This document shows positions 1 to 7,400 of a stretch of DNA of 13,035 nucleotides, piece by piece. The notes beneath the pieces were generated by a model. That model was not told where the DNA came from. It searched no databases and saw nothing but the letters and a program-made list of their open reading frames with translations. The translations under genes were made by a program, and so were the position numbers. Every line of letters starts with the position of its first letter. Position 1 is the stretch's first letter. This DNA comes from Candidatus Peregrinibacteria bacterium CG_4_9_14_0_2_um_filter_41_14. Lineage in GTDB: Bacteria > Patescibacteriota > Gracilibacteria > UBA1369 > UM-FILTER-41-14. The stretch is from contig PFRW01000036.1 of the NCBI GenBank assembly GCA_002788755.1, positions 1 to 13,035 on the forward strand. The letters run 5' to 3'.

Positions 1-56
1 GCTTATATTCTTTATTTTTGACTGGTGATAGAATAGCTTAAAGTAGTTTATCTAGG

Positions 57-88
57 CCTCTTACTTCGGTAAGAGGTTTTTTTATTTT
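57..88 (+). terminator. Intrinsic terminator with UUCG tetraloop
   Basis: A perfect 8-bp stem (CCTCTTAC at 57-64, GTAAGAGG at 69-76) closed by a TTCG tetraloop is followed by seven T, an A and four more T (77-88). The T tract is on the right side only, so it ends a plus-strand transcript that enters the window from the left; the gene it serves lies outside the window. Confidence 0.9.
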
Positions 89-96
89 GTCCAATT

Positions 97-122
97 AAAG
101 TTCCCAGCATGTTGGGAACTTT
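97..122. repeat. Perfect 10-bp inverted repeat without T tract
   Basis: AAAGTTCCCA (97-106) and TGGGAACTTT (113-122) are perfect inverted copies around a 6-nt centre. Neither side carries a T tract beyond the stem, so it is not a classical terminator. It lies between the terminator at 57-88 and the promoter at 126-153. It could be an operator, a second 3' hairpin of the upstream transcript or a small dispersed repeat; the sequence does not decide. Confidence 0.7.
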
Positions 123-125
123 GAC

Positions 126-153
126 TTGCTAAAAAAGAAAGAGTGGGTATAAT
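126..153 (+). promoter_or_regulatory. Predicted sigma70-type promoter for the first gene
   Basis: A perfect -10 TATAAT lies at 148-153 with a -35-like TTGCTA at 126-131, spacing 16 nt. A better -35 hexamer, TTGACT at 121-126, would give a spacer of 21 nt and is less likely. Transcription would start near 160, about 25 nt before the ATG at 186. No ribosome binding site follows. Confidence 0.6.
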
Positions 154-185
154 TTTGTACTTGATAATATTAATAAATCAACAAT

Positions 186-640
186 ATGCCTCCTGAAAAT
201 GACCCACCTCTAATAGTGCCTATTTTACCCACAATTTTGAACCCGGAAGCAGTAGTAGGCGATGATATATCCGACGTAGGACCGCCCATAGTGTAGAAAC
301 GGTCGAAGCAGTCAAAGCAGTCACCCCAGATCAAGACCTCGAGGGTAGATTTGAAGCAGTTTTACTATTATTCACAGATTTTCCAATACCGTCTTCCGTA
401 ATACTGGATGGCTTAGAGTTGTCAAAGATGAATTTAGTTGAATTAGGCATAGTTAAGACCAATAATCAGTTTGAAGGTGGCCAGACTCCAGATTCTAACC
501 ATGTTATGGCTCTGTCATATCATCTTTGTGCAGACACGTGTTGGTGTGCGTTTAATGAAGCGACCGCTAAAGATAAAAAAGAAAAGTTCATTGAATTGTT
601 AAACGATATATACCTGGCTTGTCAGCCCAAATTAGTGTAA
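186..640 (+). pseudogene. Small unknown protein gene, apparently frameshifted
   Basis: I do not recognise this protein. A 36-codon frame starts at ATG 186 just downstream of a good promoter and stops at TAG 294-296. A second frame is open from 266 to TAA 638-640 (about 125 codons) but has no ATG before 428; its only early start would be TTG 419. The two frames join by a -1 shift near 290-296: one extra G after GTG 291-293 would give a continuous Val-Val-Glu-Thr run and a protein of about 151 residues. The product is acidic and soluble looking, Pro-rich at the N terminus, with three Cys near the middle of the second half and no signal peptide or membrane segment. No slippery heptamer is visible at the junction, so a real inactivating deletion or a sequencing/assembly error is more likely than programmed frameshifting. 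corA follows after 26 nt and may be co-transcribed. Confidence 0.55.
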
Positions 641-666
641 AATAATAGTAATGTTAACCCCATTGT

Positions 667-1590
667 GTGGAACCGCAAACTATTAATTACAAAGATTTAA
701 AGTGGATTCATTTTTCGGAACCTACCCAAGCAGGAGGGGAGTTTTTGGCTAAAAAGTTTAAATTCCATCATCTTGATTTGGAAGACTGTCTTTCGGCCAA
801 ACAAAGACCAAAAATTGATGAATATAAAGATTACTTGTTTATTGTTATTCAATTGCCCGAGCGCCATAGTCGATATGGTTTTGTAAAGGTGAGTGAAGTA
901 AATATTTTCATCGGTAATGGCTATTTAATCACCATTAACCACAAGAATCGGAATTTGGAAAAATTAGTTAGTCAGTTTGCTGAAGCCAATGCCAATCGCA
1001 AAGAGTACATGAGCAAAGGTAGTGGTTATTTACTGTATCAAATTATTAAACACTTGTTTGAGTCAACATTCCCCATGTTGGACAATATTGGGGCGCACAT
1101 TGACAAGCTGGAAAAAGAGGTGTTTGCTGATTCACCACGTGCTCAAGAGGATCGGCTGCGTGATATTCTGGTCTATAAAAAAGATATCATTAACTTTAGA
1201 CGTATTATTCTCCACCAAAGAACAGTATTGGCTGATTTAGGACACAAACATGTTAAATTCTTGCCAAAAAATTTAGGCATCTATTTTGATGACGTGGCGG
1301 ACACGATTGAGAAAATGTGGAGTACCTTAGAAAACTATCGTGATTTAATTGCTTCTATTCAAGAAACCAACGAATCGATTATTTCGCACAATACCAACAA
1401 CGTCATTAAGACGCTCACTATCTTTTCGGTTATCATGTTACCGCTAACATTTATTACCGGACTTTATGGCATGAATCTGGAAACACTCCCATTCGCCGAA
1501 ACCCCCCTATCATTTATTATTGTGACAGGAGGGATGGTTTTAATTGTTGTTTCGATGCTTACCTATTTTAAGTGGCGTCGTTGGCTTTAA
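667..1590 (+). CDS. corA: CorA-family magnesium/divalent cation channel
   Basis: A 307-residue protein with the organisation of CorA (Mg2+, also Co2+/Ni2+ uptake; homopentamer in the cytoplasmic membrane). Residues 1 to about 240 are the charged, largely helical cytoplasmic domain. Two membrane segments follow (about 248-266 and 280-302), and the family signature Tyr-Gly-Met-Asn lies at 267-270 at the end of the first, where it forms the selectivity filter. The protein ends with the basic Lys-Trp-Arg-Arg-Trp-Leu tail expected on the cytoplasmic side. Length is within the usual range of about 300-350. The start must be GTG 667, because an in-frame stop lies at 655-657 and no ATG is available; no Shine-Dalgarno is visible. 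It sits 26 nt behind the broken small gene and overlaps the end of the convergent pnp gene by 4 nt. The family assignment is firm; the exact ion is not shown by sequence. Confidence 0.95.
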   Translation: MEPQTINYKDLKWIHFSEPTQAGGEFLAKKFKFHHLDLEDCLSAKQRPKIDEYKDYLFIVIQLPERHSRYGFVKVSEVNIFIGNGYLITINHKNRNLEKLVSQFAEANANRKEYMSKGSGYLLYQIIKHLFESTFPMLDNIGAHIDKLEKEVFADSPRAQEDRLRDILVYKKDIINFRRIILHQRTVLADLGHKHVKFLPKNLGIYFDDVADTIEKMWSTLENYRDLIASIQETNESIISHNTNNVIKTLTIFSVIMLPLTFITGLYGMNLETLPFAETPLSFIIVTGGMVLIVVSMLTYFKWRRWL

Positions 1591-3698
1591 GCTAAAAAAG
1601 GTAAGGCGGAAAGATTGTAGCGACCTTTATCGTCAATTCCTTCTAGTCGTACTTTAAGTTTGTCTCCAACTTTATATTTGTCGGCAACATCTTTCATGAA
1701 CTCTTTAGATAACTTGGAAACATGGACAAGACCTTGTTTGCCTGGGAGGAATTCAACGAAAACACCAAATTCCATAACTTTCATAACTGTTGCTTCGTAG
1801 TCGGTTCCCGGTTCCGGATCAACAACGATGCCTTTAATCATGTCCATTGCCACGTTGGCAGCTTCACGATTTGGGGCGGTAATGTTTACTTGTCCATCTT
1901 GGGTAATATCAATTTCGGCTCCGGATTCTTTGACAATTGCTTGGATTGTTTCGCCACCTTTACCAATTACTTCTCTAATTTTATCCGGATCGATCATCAT
2001 CGACTCGATAACCGGTGCAAAAGGAGATAGTGCGGTACGAGGTTCAGCAATAACGGCTAACATTGAGTTTAGAATGTCATCACGTCCTTTATTGGCTTGT
2101 CCAATCGCTTCTCTTAGTAGTTCCATTTTTAGACCTTTTAATTTGATGTCCATTTGTAGCGCTGTAATACCATTTACGGTACCGGCTACTTTAAGGTCCA
2201 TATCGCCACCAAAATCTTCCATACCTTGGATGTCTGTCAGGATTTTGTATTGGCTGCCATCATCGTTAGTTACAAGCCCCATGGCAATACCGGAAACAGG
2301 TGCTTTAAGCGGTACGCCGGCATCCATTAGCGATAATGTCGAACCACATACTGACCCCATTGAGCTGGATCCATTACAAGACAATACTTCTGAAACCAGA
2401 CGCATTGTGTATGGAAAGTCTTTTGGATCCGGTAACACAGCCAGTAGCGCTTTTTCAGCTAAGTAACCATGACCGATTTCACGGCGACCCGGAGAACGCA
2501 TTGGCTTAACTTCACCAACAGAGTACCCGGGGAAGTTATAATGGTGCATGTATCTGCGTGTAACGTCTTGATCCATTGTATCAACAATTTGAGCCGCACC
2601 AGGGCCGCCTAATGTACAAATATTTAAAACTTGTGTTTCACCACGTTGGAATAAGCCACTACCGTGAGTACGAGGCAGTACGCCAACTTCTACAAAGATA
2701 GGACGAACTTCGTCAGTTTTACGACCGTCTAATCGAATTCCTTTGGTAAGAATGTTGTCACGTGTACGTTTTTCAACAATGGTACTTACGGCTTCTTTAA
2801 TTGCTCCTGCTGAAACTTCTTCTGCTTCGATTTGAGCGGCAAATTTTTCTAAAACTTTGTCTTCCAATTCATGCAGTCGGTCTTTGTAGTCTTTTTTAAG
2901 TTCACCTTTAACCGCATCTAGTTCGTCATCGCTTACTACGCCGCGTACCATTTCTATAGCAGAGTCATCTTTAGCTGTAATTTCGTAAGGTAGTGGTGTT
3001 GGATTAACTTTGGCGATTAGTTCTTTTTGCAGTTGGCAAATTTGTTTGATGTATGTGTGAGCCAATTCTAGAGCTTCGAGCATTTTTTCATCTGTAACTT
3101 CTTTGGCTTCAGCTTCTACCATCATAATTGCGTCTTCGGTACCGGCAACAACTAGGTTTAGGTCACCAGATTCGGCTTGTTCGTAAGTGGGATTTACAAT
3201 GAATTCACCATCGATCATACCAATACGGATACCGCTTATTGGCGCTTCCATTGGCATACCGGCCACTTGTAAGGCTGCAGAAGCACCAATCATGGCTGTT
3301 GTGCCCGGGTGAACTTCCATATCAGCTGACAAAACGGTACAAATAACCTGAACGTCGTTACGGAATCCTTTAGGGAACAATGGACGAATTGGGCGATCGA
3401 TTAAACGAGAATTTAATACCGCTTCTTCCGAAGGGCGTCCTTCACGTTTAATAAAACGACTACCACTGATTTTTCCGGTAGCGTAATATTTTTCTTCGTA
3501 ATCGACCATTAACGGGAAGAAATCTGTTCCTTCTCGTGGTTTACTGCTCATCATACCGGTACAAAGTACAACGGTGTCGCCAAGGGAGGCAGTAACAGCT
3601 CCCGAGGCTTGCAACGCATAATGCCCTGTTGTTAGGGTCAGTTTGCGGCCAGCCAAGTCCATCTCAACAGAGTGAACCGGTTTTTGATATATTGACAT
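1587..3698 (-). CDS. pnp: Polynucleotide phosphorylase (PNPase)
   Basis: A 703-residue phosphorolytic 3'-5' exoribonuclease that releases nucleoside diphosphates from RNA, normally a trimer and part of the RNA-decay machinery. Order: first RNase PH-like domain (about 10-145), helical linker (about 240-320), second RNase PH-like domain (about 325-545), KH domain (about 563-625, with Gly-Lys-Gly-Gly at 579-582) and S1 domain (about 631-700). The second core carries the conserved Gly-Asp-Met-Asp-Leu-Lys motif at 498-503 and the Ser-rich Gly-Ser-Ser-Ser-Met-Gly block at 443-448, both typical of the active-site face. Length matches the family, and all domains are present. ATG start; no Shine-Dalgarno upstream. 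It follows rpsO by 152 nt, the usual rpsO-pnp arrangement, and the gap contains a long potential hairpin. Its stop shares TTAA with corA. No terminator is visible downstream on this strand. Confidence 0.98.
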   Translation of the reverse strand: MSIYQKPVHSVEMDLAGRKLTLTTGHYALQASGAVTASLGDTVVLCTGMMSSKPREGTDFFPLMVDYEEKYYATGKISGSRFIKREGRPSEEAVLNSRLIDRPIRPLFPKGFRNDVQVICTVLSADMEVHPGTTAMIGASAALQVAGMPMEAPISGIRIGMIDGEFIVNPTYEQAESGDLNLVVAGTEDAIMMVEAEAKEVTDEKMLEALELAHTYIKQICQLQKELIAKVNPTPLPYEITAKDDSAIEMVRGVVSDDELDAVKGELKKDYKDRLHELEDKVLEKFAAQIEAEEVSAGAIKEAVSTIVEKRTRDNILTKGIRLDGRKTDEVRPIFVEVGVLPRTHGSGLFQRGETQVLNICTLGGPGAAQIVDTMDQDVTRRYMHHYNFPGYSVGEVKPMRSPGRREIGHGYLAEKALLAVLPDPKDFPYTMRLVSEVLSCNGSSSMGSVCGSTLSLMDAGVPLKAPVSGIAMGLVTNDDGSQYKILTDIQGMEDFGGDMDLKVAGTVNGITALQMDIKLKGLKMELLREAIGQANKGRDDILNSMLAVIAEPRTALSPFAPVIESMMIDPDKIREVIGKGGETIQAIVKESGAEIDITQDGQVNITAPNREAANVAMDMIKGIVVDPEPGTDYEATVMKVMEFGVFVEFLPGKQGLVHVSKLSKEFMKDVADKYKVGDKLKVRLEGIDDKGRYNLSALPFLA

Positions 3699-3742
3699 CT
3701 TAAAAATAGGTTAAATGATATCATGTCGCCCTTTAGGCTATA

Positions 3743-3810
3743 CAGCGATACCAAGTAACAATTTAGAACCCATTAGTAACGAACTCTAAACTGCAACTTG
3801 GTGTAGGCTG
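3743..3810 (-). promoter_or_regulatory. Long interrupted hairpin in the rpsO-pnp intergenic RNA
   Basis: Three nested complementary blocks are visible: CAGC 3743-3746 with GCTG 3807-3810, ACCAAGT 3750-3756 with ACTTGGT 3796-3802, and TTTAGA 3762-3767 with TCTAAA 3785-3790. They are separated by small internal loops (5 by 5 nt between the inner two) around a 17-nt apical loop. No T tract follows, so it should not terminate transcription. In E. coli a long hairpin in the pnp leader is cut by RNase III and mediates PNPase autocontrol; a comparable processing or autoregulatory role here is inference from position and shape. Confidence 0.55.
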
Positions 3811-3850
3811 AACAACAAACTAAAAGAGCAACAACTAAATTATAATAAAA

Positions 3851-4114
3851 TTAGCGTTTCAATGAAAGCTTTTCTACTACATCGTCGTATTGTTCCTTTT
3901 TGTTGTACTTAAGATAATTAAGCAGCCGACGACGTTTACCAACTAAACCAAGCAAACCACGACGAGAGTGATTATCTTTAGCGTGTTGTTTTAAGTGATC
4001 GGTTAACTCATTAATTCGATGCGTAAAAATTGCAATTTGGACAGTGGCAGAACCAGTGTCATCATTCCCATTCGCAAATTTTGTAATGATTTTTTTCTTC
4101 GTATCACGATTCAT
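3851..4114 (-). CDS. rpsO: Small ribosomal subunit protein S15
   Basis: An 87-residue protein, close to the usual 88-89 of S15 (uS15), which binds the 16S rRNA central domain and nucleates platform assembly. The diagnostic central and C-terminal helices are clear: His-Ser-Arg-Arg-Gly-Leu at 49-54, followed by Gly-Lys-Arg-Arg-Arg-Leu-Leu-Asn-Tyr-Leu; the N terminus has the normal Asp-Thr-Gly-Ser and Gln-Ile-Ala motifs. ATG at 4112-4114, no Shine-Dalgarno. It is the first gene behind the promoter at 4150-4178 and is followed by pnp, so both are probably on one transcript. Confidence 0.97.
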   Translation of the reverse strand: MNRDTKKKIITKFANGNDDTGSATVQIAIFTHRINELTDHLKQHAKDNHSRRGLLGLVGKRRRLLNYLKYNKKEQYDDVVEKLSLKR

Positions 4115-4149
4115 AGAAAAAGTGGTAAATTAGAAATACAGCAAGCGGA

Positions 4150-4178
4150 ATTTTAATAGATCTGACTAGATATGGCAA
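4150..4178 (-). promoter_or_regulatory. Predicted sigma70-type promoter of rpsO-pnp
   Basis: On the minus strand TTGCCA (4178-4173) and TAAAAT (4155-4150) are separated by exactly 17 nt (4172-4156). Transcription would begin near 4143, leaving a leader of about 30 nt before the rpsO ATG. The site lies in the 72-nt gap between the small ORF and rpsO, so rpsO-pnp can be expressed independently of the genes upstream. Confidence 0.7.
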
Positions 4179-4186
4179 GGGGAAAT

Positions 4187-4381
4187 CTATTCAACGCTCG
4201 CGGTACGTGTTAAAGCAACAATTTCACCGGAAATTGCAAGGATATTATTGTAGTCCATATATTTATTATCTTCCGCTCCTGTTTCAGTGGCTTCCACGGT
4301 AGGCACAGGTGGTGTTTGCTCTTCACTTGCCACATCGACTTTATCGGGGGTTTTCATAGTCTTTAGGGTTAAATACAACAA
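4187..4381 (-). CDS. Small acidic protein of unknown function
   Basis: I do not recognise this 64-residue product. It has a Glu/Pro/Thr-rich middle (about residues 18-36) and a more hydrophobic C-terminal stretch (about 43-60), without a convincing membrane helix or signal peptide. The start is decided by a clean GGAGG at 4395-4391 (minus strand), 9 nt before TTG 4381-4379; the next in-frame TTG is 4378-4376 and the first ATG is 4357-4355, which would give 56 residues but has no ribosome binding site. It lies only about 40 nt behind the terminator of the surface-protein gene, with no clear promoter in between, so it may depend on read-through. A minor coincidental ORF cannot be excluded, but the strong Shine-Dalgarno, unique in this window, supports translation. 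Confidence 0.55.
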   Translation of the reverse strand: MLYLTLKTMKTPDKVDVASEEQTPPVPTVEATETGAEDNKYMDYNNILAISGEIVALTRTASVE

Positions 4382-4420
4382 TCAATTCTACCTCCGTAAA
4401 GGGGGGAATGCAATTCCTTT

Positions 4421-4458
4421 AAAAAAACAACCGCTACTCCGGAGAATAGCGGTTGTTT
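4421..4458 (-). terminator. Strong intrinsic terminator of the surface-protein gene
   Basis: A perfect 12-bp stem (AAACAACCGCTA at 4425-4436 and its inverted copy at 4447-4458) with a 10-nt loop is followed on the minus strand by a continuous T tract (the A run 4427-4421 on the plus strand). It begins about 27 nt after the stop of the large gene and is the best terminator on the minus strand of this window. Confidence 0.92.
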
Positions 4459-4484
4459 AGTCTTAGACAATTACTTTATTGAGA

Positions 4485-7400
4485 TTACTTTTTCATACTT
4501 TTTTGAGTAACTGTAGAAGATAAAGCAGCAGCAGCCGCAACAATGATCGCTGTAATAACCAGTACTGCGGCAGTGTCTGAATTTGTAGCAGCAGCGTTTT
4601 TCGTTAATACTATTTCACGGTCTGAGCCAAGTTCTGCTTCAAGAACTTCAGATTGAAGTAAAGATGATTGTAAGCTTGCAGATAGAGAAGCTTTTCGCTT
4701 CTTTTGTTCTTTTTTCTTCTTCTCAGTTTCCTTTTTAGCTTTTTCGGCTTTTTCTTTCTTCACTTTTTCTTGTTTGTCAGCTTTTACCTTAACTTTGGCT
4801 TCTCTAACATCTTTGTCGTGGCGAGGTTTGCGAACGTCAGATGCAGAATGTTTTCTAACGGTCTTTTTGCCCTTAGGGGAAGCAAATGTGAGGATAGAAT
4901 TTAGTTCTGGTTCTGGTGAGCCAATATCAACCACCTCAAAGGCAACAGTTATTGTTTGGTCAGAAACGAATGTTTGTAGACAACCTGTGTCAGGGATAAG
5001 ATCACCGTTGTCGTTATACACACCCGCAATTTGGTAACCACCCGGTACTTCAGCACATACATTTACATCCCAATCACTGTTTGATGTAAAGATGAATGGG
5101 TAAACAGATGTTGTGCCTTCCCATACAGCGGATTCCGGTACAATTACTTCAAGAGTAGGTTCGGTGCCAACAGGTAAACTTTGTGAACGGAAGTCATCAT
5201 CAAAGTTAGATCTATCAAGTTTTTCCGGACCTTCTTCGTCTTCAGGTTCGTTCTTTGATTCTTTAACAACAACTTTCTTACCACCACGATGCTCTTTGTA
5301 TTCGTCTTTCTTAGAAATCTTCATGATTTGGAGATTTCTTGTAGCTAGATCACCAATGCCATCGTTATCTGTATCTACAAACGCACGAGAGCTTAAAGGT
5401 TTACCAACATAAACCGGGTGCGTTCTTGAACTGGCATCTGCATAGCGACCAATGACAAGGTATTCACCTATGCTAGGAGCAAATGCTGAACATGTACCGT
5501 CTGCACTTGTTGTACAAGTTGCAACGAAACCAGCATTAGATTCGAAGATTGCACCATAAAGCGATTCCTTTGGTGTTCGATTTCCTGCAACAGCTAGGAA
5601 TACTGTGTCTTTTCGGTCAAACACTTTGATTTCAACAGCTGGTAAGTGTAATTTTTTAGGTTTACCACGACCAATGTTTACATCATGTTGTGCAATATTA
5701 ACCAAGATAGATACTGGACAACCTGCATAATCTGCACGGCCGGCTACTGTAGGACAAACATCATCTGCGTCTGCAATACCATCACTATCAGCATCATCGC
5801 TAACTTGTTGTGAAGCACTACATCCTGTCGCGTCTGCAAGTTCACCGGCAGGTGTATTGGCACACACATCAAGTTCGTTACTTACGCCATCAAGATCTTG
5901 GTCTGGGAATTCATGACCTAGACTGTTAGATAAGCCTGATACTCTAATAACATTTTTAGTACCGATTGTTTCACTTACAGCAGTAATGCTGGCACCATTA
6001 ACGTTTGTTGGAGCACCATCTACCACTACAAGACCTTCGGCAGGGTTTGCGGCATCAATAACACCACTAACAACTGCGGATGTATTATCGTTTAACACAC
6101 GTACTGCATTTGCACCTAAGTTGGCATCAATAATGATGTCTTTAACGATTGGAGCATTGTCAGCACGTACAATTCCGTGTATTTCAGTTTTACCAACATT
6201 TGTTTCGGTACCAATTGTACCTGGCAATGTGTTGATGTTGGAGCCACTAAAATTGATTTGATCAATAATTGGAGCAATTGCACCATCCGGAATTACGATC
6301 TTAGGATTATTTTGACTATCAACAATTACGAGGTTGTTACCAACTGCTGTCACCACAAATCCTGCAGCTTGATCGGTTGCTGACAAAGCATTAGTAGATT
6401 CTTGTGTTGTTACATTTGTATAAATCATACCTGCAACTGTTGTATTTGAAGTTAGAGGACCTTGGTAAATACCCGTTGTACTATCTGTAATAGTTGTGTT
6501 TACGATAGTTGTACCAGAAGCATCACCTTCAATAGAAACGGCTGTGGTACCTGTTAATGTACTTCCAGAAACAGTAGCGTTATCACCAAGTAATTGCATA
6601 CCTGTTACATAAACGCCAGTTACACCACCAACCATAGTTGTATTAATGAGTTGTGTGCTTGTACCTGCGTCAACAATTGCTGCAGTAGGTGTAGAACCTA
6701 AATTAACAGTTGTTCCTTCAATAATCGTATTTGTAGAAGAGCTTGCAATTGCAATACCTGTGTCATTATCGCTAAGAACAGTTGTATTGTTTGTGAGAGT
6801 TGGGGGAGTAGCTTTAGCAACAGCGTCATAATTCACAACGATAGCTGTTGAAGCAGTTCCACCATCTGTAGTTGTACTAAAGTCGATTGTATTAGCATCA
6901 ACAGTAGTGCCTTCAGAAGTATTAGAAAGAACAATGGCTGTAGTAAATGAACCATTAACATTATTATTTGCAATAGTGTTATTTGCTCCATTGTCTGTCA
7001 CCGCTGAACCAGCCTTTTCGCTAGCTGTGAATTCGTTACCATCTACAGAATTATCACTACCATTAAGATTTACACCAGCACCACTATCTTGGATGTTTGA
7101 GAATGTAACGCCAGTAACAGTAGTACCATTAGCGTTTGCTTCAACACCAGTTGTCCATCCTAACAATTCAATATTTGAAATTGTAGCAGGTGCACTAGTT
7201 GTAGCAACAATAATAGCAGTATTGGAAACGCCTGTGGCCCCATTAGTAATTACCGGTTTTGTAGTACCAGTACCAGTAATATCAACAGAAGCAGCAACTG
7301 TAGGATTAACATTTACAATTAAACCACTAGTTGTACAAGTGGCATCTTCTGTAATTGTAACTTGCACGCCAGGTGTGGCAGGATCTTCATCATCTGCTTC

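Noticed and set aside
121..153. TTGACT (121-126) as the -35 element for TATAAT at 148-153
   Set aside because: Spacing would be 21 nt; TTGCTA at 126-131 gives a workable 16 nt.
286..296. Programmed ribosomal frameshift site in the first gene
   Set aside because: No slippery heptamer or stimulatory structure is visible; a deletion or sequence error is simpler.
1828..2466. 212-codon plus-strand open frame inside pnp
   Set aside because: It lies entirely antisense to pnp, whose domains are complete and conserved; the translation shows no family features and no start signals.
3728..3738. Short GCC-CTTTA-GGC hairpin as terminator upstream of pnp
   Set aside because: The stem is only 3 bp and no T tract follows on the minus strand.
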